Assembly (NCBI RefSeq): GCF_003054245.1 | Contig: NZ_QBKR01000002.1 | Coordinates: 1 to 64,000 of the forward strand | Reading direction: 5' to 3' | From: Melghirimyces profundicolus | GTDB taxonomy: Bacteria; Bacillota; Bacilli; Thermoactinomycetales; DSM-45169 | DNA length: 64,000 nt | The notes under the pieces: generated by a model | Database searches by the model: none | What the model was told of the DNA's origin: nothing | What the model saw: only the letters and a program-made list of their open reading frames with translations | Part shown: piece after piece, positions 43,675-52,725 of the stretch | How the letters are laid out: each line of letters begins with the position of its first letter | Numbering within the stretch: the stretch's first letter is position 1 | Program-made: the position numbers and the translations under genes

Positions 43675-43913
43675 AACGTTGTGAAAAAGTGAGCGGCAGC
43701 ATTTACCCAAAGCCGCTCCGGCTGCTGTCCTGCAGAGATGTAGACACCGTCCGCTCCAAATCATCCTGCTGCGGGCAGGGGCAAACGCCTTCGGTTGCAA
43801 CACAGAGAAGCTTTTGCCCCTGAACGCCCTTGCAGGCTGATTCTCCGCTGGGCAGGACAGCAAAGTCGCTATTTTGGGTAAACGCTTCCCCTTTTCTCGA
43901 AACGAACATTCAA
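43675..43913 (-). repeat. Dispersed repeat copy 7 (short form, right end lost)
   Basis: Starts AACGTTGTGA 12 nt after rpsN, without the 54-bp subrepeats: GCCGCTCCGGCT runs directly into GCTGTCCTGCAG. Ends at ...AAACGAACATTCAAT, without the final TCACAACGCT. Nested palindromes are otherwise intact. It could form the 3' end structure of the rpsN transcript. Confidence 0.87.
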
Positions 43914-44066
43914 TCCCGAAGCCACTCCGGTTCCTGTCCTGCAGGGGGTGGGGTGTTTGCATGTTTAGGAAAAACGGGAAATCAGCTGCCTCCGGGCCTC
44001 TTAATGGGGTATTCCTTTCCTTTTTTTCCGCACCGACATTTTACACCTCCGGCATCCCTTTTCCGA

Positions 44067-44095
44067 TTGACAGATCAAGCACATCCATGCATAAT
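44067..44095 (+). promoter_or_regulatory. Promoter of the proBA T-box transcript
   Basis: -35 TTGACA (44067-44072), 17-nt spacer, -10 CATAAT (44090-44095). The predicted transcript start near 44102 lies at the front of the T-box leader. Confidence 0.75.
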
Positions 44096-44104
44096 AATAC
44101 AAAC

Positions 44105-44381
44105 AATCAAAACACTGCCCATCCGAAAAACGCGATGACGGAGGCCAGTAAGGCGGGCTTACCGCCCAGAGAGCAGAACCCGAAGGCTGTGAGGTTCTGC
44201 CGGGACGCCCGTCTGAACCCACCTCCCGATGCGGACGGTGACGAACCGGACGGTCCTCCCGGCCGTTACACCCGGGAAGCGGCTGTGATCAGACGGCCGC
44301 CAAAGTCGGGCACGTTTTGTGCCAACAAAGGTGGTACCGCGGAAGAACCCCCCTTTCGTCCTTGGACGGAAGGGGGGTTTA
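44105..44381 (+). promoter_or_regulatory. T-box riboswitch (proline specifier) controlling proBA
   Basis: Leader of about 275 nt. The T-box sequence AAAGGTGGTACCGCGG is at 44327-44342, complementary through its UGGN bases to the tRNA acceptor end. A Stem I with AGTA near 44135 and an apical hairpin GCAGAACCC...GGTTCTGCC precede the specifier loop GAACCCA, giving the codon CCC (44218-44220), proline. The competing terminator is AACCCCCCTTTCGTCC with GGACGGAAGGGGGGTTT (44346-44380). Uncharged tRNA-Pro should stabilise the antiterminator and turn on proline synthesis. Confidence 0.93.
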
Positions 44382-44406
44382 TGTTTGATGAACCGGAGGT
44401 GAGAAC

Positions 44407-45525
44407 ATGCAGACAGAAACCATCGTGGTGAAAATCGGAACTTCCTCGCTGACCGATGGGTCGGGACGGTTGGATCCGTCCCTTCTGGAAGGTCACGTCG
44501 CTTCCCTCATCCGGTTGAAGCGTTCAGGTTTCCGGGTTGTACTCGTCTCATCGGGGGCGATCGCCGCCGGTTTTCACGATTTGGGGTTGAGCGGCCGCCC
44601 CTGCACGCTGGCGGGGAAACAGGCGGCGGCGGCCGTCGGCCAGGTACATCTGGTGGAGCGGTACCGAAAAGCTTTCACCGCCTTCGGGGAATCCTGCGGC
44701 CAGGTGTTGTTGACCCGGAGCGATTTCGATCAACGGACCCGTTATCTCAACGCCCTCAATACCCTGAACTATTTGTTGGAACGGGGATGCGTGCCGGTCA
44801 TCAACGAGAACGACTCTGTCGCCGTCGACGAGATCCGCTGGGGGGACAACGACACGCTGGCCGCGATGGTGGCCGGCCTTCTCCAAGCTCGGTGGCTTCT
44901 CTTGATCACCGACACCGACGGAGTCTACACCGCGAATCCCATGGACCATCCCGACGCGGAGAAAATCCCCCATCTGAACCGGGTCGATGAAGCATTGCTC
45001 AACCGGCTGGATGACAGCCGGTCGGCATTCGGCACCGGCGGGATGCGTTCCAAACTGACCGCCGCCCGGAAAGCCGCCCGCATCGGAGTCCGGGTCTACA
45101 TCGGCACGGCCCGGGAGTCCGCCGGGTGGATGCACGACGTCATCGACGGAAAGGGAACCGGTACCTACCTGGATGCCCTTCCCCGCCGGGTCAGTCGAAA
45201 AGAGCAGTGGATCGCCGCCCACGCCTGTCCCCGGGGCCGGCTGACGGTGGACGGCGGTGCCGCCCGCGCTCTTCTCGAATCCGGAGGAAGCTTGCTTCCC
45301 TGCGGGGTTGTCGATGTCACCGGCCGCTTTGCAGCCGGCGAGGTGGTGGAGGTGACCGGACCGGGGCAGCTTTCCCTCGGCCGGGGAGTCTGCCGCTACT
45401 CCGCCGACTTGCTGAGACAGGTGAAAGGATTGCAATCCCATGAGGCTCTCCGGTTGGCCCCGGGCTGCCCGGAAGAAGTGATTCACCGGGATGACTGGGT
45501 CCGGACCGGTGCCGAATCTGATTGA
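44407..45525 (+). CDS. proB: Glutamate 5-kinase
   Basis: Phosphorylates glutamate to gamma-glutamyl phosphate, first step of proline synthesis; the N-terminal amino acid kinase domain is normally feedback-inhibited by proline. 372 residues, normal length with a C-terminal PUA domain (about 280-365). Motifs: VVKIGTSSLTDGSGRLD, VLVSSGAIAAGFHDLG, VPVINENDSVAVDEIRWGDN and FGTGGMRSKLTAARKA. ATG after GGAGGTGAGAAC. Regulated by the T-box. Confidence 0.97.
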   Translation: MQTETIVVKIGTSSLTDGSGRLDPSLLEGHVASLIRLKRSGFRVVLVSSGAIAAGFHDLGLSGRPCTLAGKQAAAAVGQVHLVERYRKAFTAFGESCGQVLLTRSDFDQRTRYLNALNTLNYLLERGCVPVINENDSVAVDEIRWGDNDTLAAMVAGLLQARWLLLITDTDGVYTANPMDHPDAEKIPHLNRVDEALLNRLDDSRSAFGTGGMRSKLTAARKAARIGVRVYIGTARESAGWMHDVIDGKGTGTYLDALPRRVSRKEQWIAAHACPRGRLTVDGGAARALLESGGSLLPCGVVDVTGRFAAGEVVEVTGPGQLSLGRGVCRYSADLLRQVKGLQSHEALRLAPGCPEEVIHRDDWVRTGAESD

Positions 45526-45544
45526 AAGAGAGGAGAGAGACAGG

Positions 45545-46789
45545 GTGTCCGACGTACGAAGGAAAACGGAAGCGGCTCGCACCGCCTCGAAGCGCCTCGC
45601 CACCGCCCCGGCGGAAGAAAAAAACACAGCCCTGGAGACGATCGCCCGCACGCTGCGGGAGGAACAAGATTCGATTCTGGAATGCAACTCCGAAGACCTC
45701 CGGAAGGGAGAGGAAGCGGGGATTTCCCCGGCCCTGGCGGACCGGCTGAAGCTGACGGAAACACGGTTGGAAGAGATGGCCCGGGGCCTGGAAGAGCTGA
45801 CCCGGCTCCCCGACCCGGTCGGTGAAGTGATGGAGAGGACGGAGCGGGAAAACGGTCTCCGGATCGAAAAAGTGCGGGTCCCCCTCGGCGTGATCGGCAT
45901 GATCTACGAGGCACGTCCCAACGTGACGGTGGACGCCGCCGGTCTCGCTCTGAAAACGGGCAACGCGGTGGTGCTCAGGGGAAGCTCATCGGCATATCGT
46001 TCCAATGCCCGTCTGGTGGAGATCATCCGGAAATCCCTCGCCCTCACCCCCCTGCCAAGGGATGCGGTCCAGCTGGTGGAAGATCCCGATCGGGAAGCCG
46101 TCCGGGAAATGCTCCATTCCAACGGACGGATCGACGTGATCATCCCCCGTGGCGGAGCCGGGCTGATCCAGCGTGTGGTTCGTGAGTCCACCGTTCCCGT
46201 GCTGGAGACGGGGGTGGGAAACTGCCACATCTATGTGGACCGGTCGGCCGACCCTGAAATGGCCGGGAGGATCGTTCTCAACGGGAAGACCGACCGTCCC
46301 GCCGTCTGCAACGCCGTGGAAACCCTCCTCATCCACCGGGAATGGGCGGACCACCATCTTCACGAACTGGGCGAAGCCCTTCTGACCGCCGGAGTGGAGA
46401 TCCGGGGTTGTCCCCGGACCCGGGATCGGTTTTCCCGGGCCGTTCCCGCCCATGACACCGACTGGGAAAAAGAATACCTGGATCGGATCCTGGCGGTGCG
46501 GGTGGTGGACTCCCTCAATGAAGCCATGGAACACATCGACCGGTACGGCACCCGCCATTCGGAGGCCATCGTCACCGAAGATGCAGAAGCGGCCCGCCGG
46601 TTCCTGCAGGAAGTGGACGCCGCCGCCGTATACCATAACGCCTCCACCCGCTTCACCGACGGATCCCAATTCGGTTTCGGCGCCGAAATCGGCATCAGCA
46701 CCCAGAAACTTCACGCCCGCGGCCCGATGGGGTTGAAGGAACTCACCTCCTGCAAGTACCGGGTGCTGGGCTCGGGACAGGTGCGATAA
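45545..46789 (+). CDS. proA: Glutamate-5-semialdehyde dehydrogenase (gamma-glutamyl phosphate reductase)
   Basis: NADPH-dependent second enzyme of proline synthesis. 414 residues, normal length. GTG at 45545 after GAGGAGAGAGACAGG, 19 nt past proB. Aldehyde dehydrogenase fold with VPLGVIGMIYEARPNVTVDA, RGSSSAYRSNARLVEI, ETGVGNCHIYVD and the catalytic Cys in DRPAVCNAVETLL. Ends with ARGPMGLKELTSCKYRV, typical of the family. proC is not adjacent. Confidence 0.97.
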   Translation: MSDVRRKTEAARTASKRLATAPAEEKNTALETIARTLREEQDSILECNSEDLRKGEEAGISPALADRLKLTETRLEEMARGLEELTRLPDPVGEVMERTERENGLRIEKVRVPLGVIGMIYEARPNVTVDAAGLALKTGNAVVLRGSSSAYRSNARLVEIIRKSLALTPLPRDAVQLVEDPDREAVREMLHSNGRIDVIIPRGGAGLIQRVVRESTVPVLETGVGNCHIYVDRSADPEMAGRIVLNGKTDRPAVCNAVETLLIHREWADHHLHELGEALLTAGVEIRGCPRTRDRFSRAVPAHDTDWEKEYLDRILAVRVVDSLNEAMEHIDRYGTRHSEAIVTEDAEAARRFLQEVDAAAVYHNASTRFTDGSQFGFGAEIGISTQKLHARGPMGLKELTSCKYRVLGSGQVR

Positions 46790-46790
46790 A

Positions 46791-46829
46791 AAAGGAACCG
46801 CCTCCTCCTGCTGAGGGGCGGTTCCTTTT
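46791..46829. terminator. Terminator of proBA
   Basis: AAGGAACCGCC with GGCGGTTCCTTTT right after the proA stop. It may also serve the convergent ThuA gene. Confidence 0.85.
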
Positions 46830-46856
46830 GAATAACGGATGTGGCACCCGATCGAT

Positions 46857-47597
46857 TCATGATTTCATATTTCGTTGCAGATTTTCCGCCGGTTCCACGT
46901 TGCCGAAGACCGGTGTGTTTCCCGCCGTGGACGCAGCCCAGCGAACCGCATTGGAGATGACCTTCTGGACCTCCGGCTGATGATAGGTGGGATAAGTCTC
47001 ATGCCCCGGGCGGAAATAAAACACCTTTCCCAACCCCCGCGTATAGGTGCACCCGCTGCGAAACACCTCTCCCCCCTCAAACCAGCTGACGAACACCAGC
47101 TCTTCCGGCTCCGGAATATCGAAAAACTCCCCGTACATCTCTTCCTTTTCCAACCGAATGGACTCCCCGATCCCTTCCGCGATCGGATGGCGGGGGCTTA
47201 CCGTCCAGATCCGTTCGGTTTCACCGATATCCCTCCATTTGAGGTCGCAGGTGGTTCCCATCAGCTTCTTGAAAATCTTGGAGAAATGGCCGGAATGAAG
47301 GACAATCAACCCCATTCCCTCCAACACCCGCTTTTGCACCCTCTCAACGATCTCCTCTTTCACCTCGTCATGGGCCTGATGCCCCCACCAGATCAATACA
47401 TCCGTCCGTGCCAACACTTCTTCGGTTAAACCATGCTCCGCCTCATCCAGCGTCGCCGTCGTCACGTCCATGCCTTCCCGGCTCAGGAAGTCGCCGATGG
47501 CCCCGTGGATTCCCCGGGGATAGATGCTTTTCACCTTTTCATTCGTCTTTTCGTGCCGGTTCTCATTCCAGACCGTCACCCGAATTCCATTGGCCAT
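46857..47597 (-). CDS. ThuA-domain protein
   Basis: 246 residues of the ThuA family, a class I glutamine-amidotransferase-like fold linked to sugar (trehalose-like) catabolism. Motifs: [15 protein letters not shown] at the front, [33 protein letters not shown], and the C-terminal [20 protein letters not shown]. No classical Cys-His catalytic pair is evident. ATG after CAGGAGGGGGAGCGAT. Last gene of an operon behind two Gfo/Idh/MocA dehydrogenases; together they probably oxidise and process a sugar or inositol derivative. Confidence 0.88.
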   Translation of the reverse strand: MANGIRVTVWNENRHEKTNEKVKSIYPRGIHGAIGDFLSREGMDVTTATLDEAEHGLTEEVLARTDVLIWWGHQAHDEVKEEIVERVQKRVLEGMGLIVLHSGHFSKIFKKLMGTTCDLKWRDIGETERIWTVSPRHPIAEGIGESIRLEKEEMYGEFFDIPEPEELVFVSWFEGGEVFRSGCTYTRGLGKVFYFRPGHETYPTYHQPEVQKVISNAVRWAASTAGNTPVFGNVEPAENLQRNMKS

Positions 47598-47615
47598 ATC
47601 GCTCCCCCTCCTGTT

Positions 47616-48659
47616 TTACAGCTTGACGGCTTCCCCGGTTTCCGCCGATTGATAGATCGCTTCGATCAGTCGTTGGAGAATGACACCTTGCTCCGGAGTG
47701 GACAAGGGGGAGGTGAGCCCCAGGCAACTGTGGACGAATCGCTCGATCTCCACCTCGTGATAATTCTTTTTCGGAAGATAGGCGGGAGTGATGTCCAACA
47801 GGGTATCGTGCTTCTCCTGATAGATTTTCAGAGGAAATACATCCGCCCCGCCCCGGTCCCCCATCAGGGTCACCTGCATGGTGTCATCCTTCTCCACATT
47901 GGCTGCGAACGCCGTCTCCAGCATCAGGGAGCTTCCGTCTTTGAAACGGATCATGCCCCGGGCCATATCTTCCACGGAGTAATTTTTCCAGTCCCATTCC
48001 CCCATCAGACCGACCCCTTTGCGGTTTCCGATCTTCTGATAGGCGGCCCCCATCACCAACTCGGGTTCGGGGTACCCCATCAGGTACAGAGCGCTGTCCA
48101 ACATGTGAACCCCGATGTCAATCAAGGGGCCGCCGCCCTGGAGTTCCTTGTTGGTGAAAACACCCCAGCCGGGAATCCCGCGGCGCCGGACGGCATAAAC
48201 CCGGGAGGCGTAAATCTCCCCCAGTTCCCCCGCATCCACGAACCGCTTCAGGGTCTCCACTTCGGGGGAATGACGGTAGTGAAACCCGTAGGTGAGAATT
48301 TTCCCTTGCCGTTTTGCCGTCCGTGCCATCTCTTCGGCTTCTTCCGATGTCATGGCCGGGGGTTTTTCGCAAAGCACGTGGCAACCCGCCTTAAGAGCCG
48401 CGATGGTGGCCGGGGCGTGAAATTTGTTGGGAGTGCACACGCTGACCGCATCCAACTCCACCTGATCCAGCATCTCTTCCAGGCTGCTGAAAAAATGGGG
48501 GATGGAGTGGATCCGGGCGCATTCTTCCGCTTTTTCTTCGATCACATCGGCCACGGCGACCACCTGCACCCGATCGCCCATTTTTTTGTAATTGGGAAGG
48601 TGGGCCCCCCGGGCAATGCCTCCCGCGCCCATGATTCCCACACGCAATGGTTTCGTCAT
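47616..48659 (-). CDS. Gfo/Idh/MocA-family oxidoreductase (1)
   Basis: 347 residues. N-terminal Rossmann fold VGIMGAGGIARGAHLPNY, the catalytic EKP in HVLCEKPPAMTSEEAEEM, and a C-terminal barrel-like domain with GGGPLIDIGVHMLDSALYL (Asp and His of the active site). NAD(P)-dependent sugar or polyol dehydrogenase; substrate unknown. Middle gene of the operon, 18 nt before ThuA. Confidence 0.92.
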   Translation of the reverse strand: MTKPLRVGIMGAGGIARGAHLPNYKKMGDRVQVVAVADVIEEKAEECARIHSIPHFFSSLEEMLDQVELDAVSVCTPNKFHAPATIAALKAGCHVLCEKPPAMTSEEAEEMARTAKRQGKILTYGFHYRHSPEVETLKRFVDAGELGEIYASRVYAVRRRGIPGWGVFTNKELQGGGPLIDIGVHMLDSALYLMGYPEPELVMGAAYQKIGNRKGVGLMGEWDWKNYSVEDMARGMIRFKDGSSLMLETAFAANVEKDDTMQVTLMGDRGGADVFPLKIYQEKHDTLLDITPAYLPKKNYHEVEIERFVHSCLGLTSPLSTPEQGVILQRLIEAIYQSAETGEAVKL

Positions 48660-48703
48660 CCTCTGTTGGCTCCCTTCTGCGATGATTGGATGGTTTTGAT
48701 GAT

Positions 48704-49894
48704 TTATTGACCGGTCAAGGAGCCGGGGCGGGACACTTTCACCCAGGTTCCCGTCCGGGCGGACTCCTCCACGGCTTCCAGCACCCGCTGGTTTTGCAGT
48801 CCGTCCTCAAAATCGGGCGTCGGAGCCGTTTCTCCGGCAATTCCTCTCATGAATTCGGCAAGCAAATTGATGAAGGTGTGTTCATAACCGATGATATGTC
48901 CCGGAGGCCAGTAAGCCCCGGCATAGGGATGAACGTCCTCGGTGCAGTTGATCGTCCGGAATCCCTGCAGCCCCGCTTCATCCTCCGTGAAATACACCTG
49001 GAGGTGGTTCATATTTTCCAGATCCCAGCGGACGGACCCCTTTTCCCCGTTGATTTCGAAGCGGTTCCCGTTGCGGTTTCCGCCGGCGAAACGCGTTGCC
49101 TCGAAGACGCCCAGGGCTCCGTTTTGGAACCGGGCCATCACGGCCACCGCATCATCCACATCCACTTGACCCGAGCGTTCCCGGTCGGTCCGGGCATTCA
49201 ACCCGCCGCTCATCTCTCCCAGCGGCCGCTCCTGGATGAAGGTTTTCATCATGCCGGTCACTTCATCCATCTCTCCGACCAAAAACCGGGCCAGATCCAG
49301 GATGTGGGAACCGATGTCCCCCAGCGCCCCCGAACCCGAAACCTCTTTTTTGAGCCGCCAGACCAGGGGAAAGGAAGGATCCATGATCCAATCCTGCAGA
49401 TATTGGGCCCGAATGTGATAAATCCGGCCCAACCGCCCCTCTTCGATCAGCCGTTTGACATATTGGACGGCGGGGGCGAAGCGGTAATTATGGCAAATCA
49501 TATGGACGGTACCGGCTTTCCGGACGGCCTCCAGCATCCGTTCCGCCTCCGACACCGACAGGGCCAGCGGTTTCTCGCAAATGACGTGTTTGCCCGCCTC
49601 GGCGGCGGCAATGGCCATTTCCGCGTGAGTGTTGTTGGGGGTGACGATGTCGATTACATCGATATCGTCCCGCTCAACAAGGCGGCGCCAATCCGTTTCA
49701 TAGGAAGCCCATCCCATGGCGTCCGCCGCCGCCTTCAACTCCTCTTCGTTGCGCCCCGCCAAATCGCTCAAAACCGGCTCGACCGGAAGGTCGAAGAAAA
49801 AAGGAAGATCCCGGTACGCATGGCTGTGCACTTTTCCCATGAACCGGTGGCCGATCATCCCGATCCGCACCCGTCTTTTGTTTATGCCCACCAC
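48704..49894 (-). CDS. Gfo/Idh/MocA-family oxidoreductase (2)
   Basis: 396 residues. Rossmann motif RIGMIGHRFMGKVHSHAY, EKP in HVICEKPLALSVSEAERM, and SGSGALGDIGSHILDLARFL with the active-site Asp and His. It is a different subfamily from its downstream neighbour. Longer C-terminal part with PPGHIIGYEHTFINLLAEF, typical of enzymes acting on glycosides or myo-inositol-like sugars. Starts at GTG 49894 with AAAGGA upstream. First gene of the operon; no transporter or regulator is adjacent. Confidence 0.92.
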   Translation of the reverse strand: MVGINKRRVRIGMIGHRFMGKVHSHAYRDLPFFFDLPVEPVLSDLAGRNEEELKAAADAMGWASYETDWRRLVERDDIDVIDIVTPNNTHAEMAIAAAEAGKHVICEKPLALSVSEAERMLEAVRKAGTVHMICHNYRFAPAVQYVKRLIEEGRLGRIYHIRAQYLQDWIMDPSFPLVWRLKKEVSGSGALGDIGSHILDLARFLVGEMDEVTGMMKTFIQERPLGEMSGGLNARTDRERSGQVDVDDAVAVMARFQNGALGVFEATRFAGGNRNGNRFEINGEKGSVRWDLENMNHLQVYFTEDEAGLQGFRTINCTEDVHPYAGAYWPPGHIIGYEHTFINLLAEFMRGIAGETAPTPDFEDGLQNQRVLEAVEESARTGTWVKVSRPGSLTGQ

Positions 49895-50046
49895 ATGTCA
49901 CCGATCCTTTCTTTCGCGCTTTTGGAACTTCACAATCCATCGGCCTTCCCCAGTACCATTGACTCATGCCCTCTGCCCCTTGTCAATTAGCGTCAACAAC
50001 GAAAAAACCGCCCCATTTTCGTTCATTTTCCACAACACCTCCAAAA

Positions 50047-50078
50047 CACCCCCGCGGTTTCGGAAACCGCGGGGGTGT
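50047..50078 (-). terminator. Terminator of the LVIVD protein gene
   Basis: CACCCCCGCGGTTTC with GAAACCGCGGGGGTG and TTTT on the minus strand, just past the stop. Confidence 0.85.
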
Positions 50079-50084
50079 GGATCC

Positions 50085-51578
50085 TCAGTGGTCGTGATGA
50101 TGGGACATCTTCCGTTGCATCGCTTCCGAGAGCCCGTCCGCCGTCACTTGGATCATGTCCGTGGTGATCGGAAGGGAAACCCCTTTCGTCTTGTCAGGGG
50201 ATGCCCCCGGCAGATCCACCTCCAGGATATCCAGGCCCCGTGTGGGATCGCTTACATAGACAAGGTTGGACATGTCACCGGTGATCCGTCCGTTTTCATC
50301 CCGTTCGGGCACCCAGTGGGCTCCCCAGGCTTCCTGGACACCGGCGAACCAGTATCCGACCTGCTTAATCTCCGTGGGATCCCGCACATCCAGGATTCGG
50401 ACCCCCTGCTGATAAAAGCCGATGGCGACAAACCCGGCCTGATGATAGTCAAAGTAATGAGCCGAACAGATGAAGCCGGCCTGTGTATTCACGTCGGTAT
50501 TCAAAATCTTGGAATTCCAGTGGTCCAGCGGTTCGATGGTGCCGGTGCCGGGCTCGATGCGGGACGGATCGGTGCCTCCTGCCTTCTTGTCGAGGCGCTG
50601 GACCTGCCAGGTTTGAAACGATCCTTCATCCTCGCAGGTTCCCGGATGGAGATAGTCTTCCTCGGTCACCATCAATGTCTCTCCCTTTCTCACCTGATCG
50701 GCCGTCCGCTCGGTGCTCTCATCGGTCTCCAGCTCCCCTTTGCCCCGGTTTTTAAATTCTTTCGCATGGGGACGAAGGGTGTTGTGGTGGATGAAGTTGT
50801 TCCAATCGGTTCCGTTGAGACCCCGTTCATCCGTGGCGTTCAAAACTTTGGGATTCAGAGGATCGGATATGTCATAGGCGACGGTTCCCTCCAGTCCCGT
50901 GTGCCACGCCACCCCGGAAGCATCGATGTCCCAATCGTGGCCGGTCGCCCCGACCGAACTGGGATAGACTTTCTCTTCAAAGGGTTGAGCAGGGTCTTTC
51001 AGGTTGATGATGGAAAAAGCGGGGTTCCCGGCATCATCCTTGCTGCCGGAAGTATAGGCGTAGGTGCATTCCGGATTGACGCAGGTGACCGTGTGGGTGC
51101 GGGTGGTGGTTTTTACCCGTGAAGTCACATGGGGATGGGTGGGATCGGTGACGTCCACCACGGCGATTTCATTGTCGGTGGCCAGACTGGGATCGTCGTG
51201 GGTCGGGGTGACCCCGTACAGGTCAATGGCCACCAGAAGAAACTTGGTCCCATCCTCCCGTTCCGCCAGATTGGCGTTTTCGTTCTCGAAATAAGAGATG
51301 GGAAGATGGCCGACGGGAACGGGCCGGGTCGGTTCGGAAATGTCGTACACTGTGATCCCCGACAATGTATTGGCGTACATATAGGGTTGATCACTGGCAA
51401 AGCTGGCGGAGATCAGGAGTTCCCCGGGATATTGCCCCACCAGACGGACATTGTCGCTGGAAAGCAGGGGAATGTCCCCCTCCAGGCCATCCCCTTCCAC
51501 GACGGCGGCACCGGGGAGAAAAGCAAAAACAACGACACTCAAAATCAGACTGAACCCTTTAAAGAAAGAACTTTTCAC
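50085..51578 (-). CDS. Secreted LVIVD-repeat (beta-propeller) protein
   Basis: 497 residues. Starts GTG 51578 after AAGGAGGTTATTGA. Signal peptide about 1-28 (SLILSVVVFAFLPGAAVVEG), then repeated blades such as ITVYDISEPTRPVPVG, IAVVDVTDPTHPHVTS, GTVAYDISDPLNPKVL and VRILDVRDPTEIKQVG, which are LVIVD repeats that build a propeller. Single Cys residues and a histidine-rich end (SHHHDH) could bind metal. Exported or surface-located; no enzyme motif seen. Monocistronic. Function unknown. Confidence 0.85.
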   Translation of the reverse strand: MKSSFFKGFSLILSVVVFAFLPGAAVVEGDGLEGDIPLLSSDNVRLVGQYPGELLISASFASDQPYMYANTLSGITVYDISEPTRPVPVGHLPISYFENENANLAEREDGTKFLLVAIDLYGVTPTHDDPSLATDNEIAVVDVTDPTHPHVTSRVKTTTRTHTVTCVNPECTYAYTSGSKDDAGNPAFSIINLKDPAQPFEEKVYPSSVGATGHDWDIDASGVAWHTGLEGTVAYDISDPLNPKVLNATDERGLNGTDWNNFIHHNTLRPHAKEFKNRGKGELETDESTERTADQVRKGETLMVTEEDYLHPGTCEDEGSFQTWQVQRLDKKAGGTDPSRIEPGTGTIEPLDHWNSKILNTDVNTQAGFICSAHYFDYHQAGFVAIGFYQQGVRILDVRDPTEIKQVGYWFAGVQEAWGAHWVPERDENGRITGDMSNLVYVSDPTRGLDILEVDLPGASPDKTKGVSLPITTDMIQVTADGLSEAMQRKMSHHHDH

Positions 51579-51660
51579 TCAATAACCTCCTTTACGAAGA
51601 ATCAGTTATATTTTCGCTGACAAAGATAAGGTTTCCTGTCTAATAAAAAACCAAGCAAAA

Positions 51661-51703
51661 CAAAACAAGGCCGGGCAACCTTTGATCAGGTTGTCGGCCT
51701 TGT
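51661..51703 (-). terminator. Terminator of the D-threonate-type operon
   Basis: Minus strand ACAAGGCCGACAACC, loop, GGTTGCCCGGCCTTGT then TTTG repeats. Confidence 0.85.
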
Positions 51704-51729
51704 TTCATCCCTTTATAACTATGGATTTA

Positions 51730-52725
51730 TCAGGATTTGGGAGCCAGCTCCACCGCCTGGCGGAGAGCTTCTTTCATGCTTTTCTCGTCTGCTTGACCGG
51801 TCCCGGCGATGTCGAATGCGGTTCCGTGGTCGACACTGGTGCGGATAATGGGCAAACCCACCGTGATGTTGACCCCGGCGTCCAACCCCAGCACCTTCAC
51901 CGGTCCGTGCCCCTGGTCGTGATACATGGCCACCACGATATCAAAATCCCCCCGGACCGCGCGGAAAAACAGGGTGTCGGCGGGCAGAGGGCCCTTCACC
52001 CGGATCCCTTCCCGCTCGGCCTTTTCCACGGCGGGGATGATTTTCTCCTCCTCTTCCCCATTTCCAAACAGTCCGTTCTCCCCGGCATGGGGATTGATCC
52101 CGCAAACGGCTATCTTCGGTTCGGAGACACCCGCACGCTTCAACGTATCATGAGCCAGCCGGATGACGCGGTATACACGTTTCGGTTCGATCATCCGCAC
52201 CGCATCGATCAAGCCGACGTGAGTGGTGACATGAATCACCTTCAGCCGGGGGGCGGACAGCATCATCGAATAATCTTCGGTTCCGGTCAGCTCGGCCAGA
52301 ATCTCGGTATGCCCCGGATAGGGGTGCCCACCTTTATGCAACGCTTCTTTGTTCAGCGGAGCCGTGCAGATGGCGCTCAGTTCCCCGTCCAACGCCAAGT
52401 GGACTGCCCGCTCCAGATACCGGAAGGCCGCATCGCCCGCCTGGGCGGAAATTTGGCCGGGCTCGAGGTCGGCGGGGAGCAGGTCCAGATCGAGGACATC
52501 CACATAACCCCGCCGAAATCCGGCTTCACTTACCGTCCGGACAGGGTTCACCTTCAGTCCCGTTCGAACAAACCGGTCCGCACGTTCCATAATGGCGGCG
52601 TCCCCGATCACAAGGGGGCGGCAGATATGTTGAATCTCCGGGTCCTTCAGCGCCTTCAGGATGATTTCGGGACCGACTCCCGCCGCATCCCCCATGGTGA
52701 TTCCGATGATGGGCAAATCAGACAT
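51730..52725 (-). CDS. pdxA2: PdxA2-type 4-phospho-D-threonate/erythronate dehydrogenase
   Basis: 331 residues of the PdxA family. Motifs: IIGITMGDAAGVGPEIILKA, CTAPLNKEALHKGGHPYPGH with metal/substrate His, VTTHVGLIDAV, VCGINPHAGENGLFG and AMYHDQGHGPVKVLG. In vitamin B6 synthesis PdxA acts on 4-phosphohydroxythreonine, but here the gene overlaps a DUF1537 acid sugar kinase by 8 nt and follows a permease. That neighbourhood marks the PdxA2 branch, which oxidatively decarboxylates 4-phospho-D-threonate (or erythronate) to dihydroxyacetone phosphate. Role in B6 synthesis is less likely. Confidence 0.88.
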   Translation of the reverse strand: MSDLPIIGITMGDAAGVGPEIILKALKDPEIQHICRPLVIGDAAIMERADRFVRTGLKVNPVRTVSEAGFRRGYVDVLDLDLLPADLEPGQISAQAGDAAFRYLERAVHLALDGELSAICTAPLNKEALHKGGHPYPGHTEILAELTGTEDYSMMLSAPRLKVIHVTTHVGLIDAVRMIEPKRVYRVIRLAHDTLKRAGVSEPKIAVCGINPHAGENGLFGNGEEEEKIIPAVEKAEREGIRVKGPLPADTLFFRAVRGDFDIVVAMYHDQGHGPVKVLGLDAGVNITVGLPIIRTSVDHGTAFDIAGTGQADEKSMKEALRQAVELAPKS

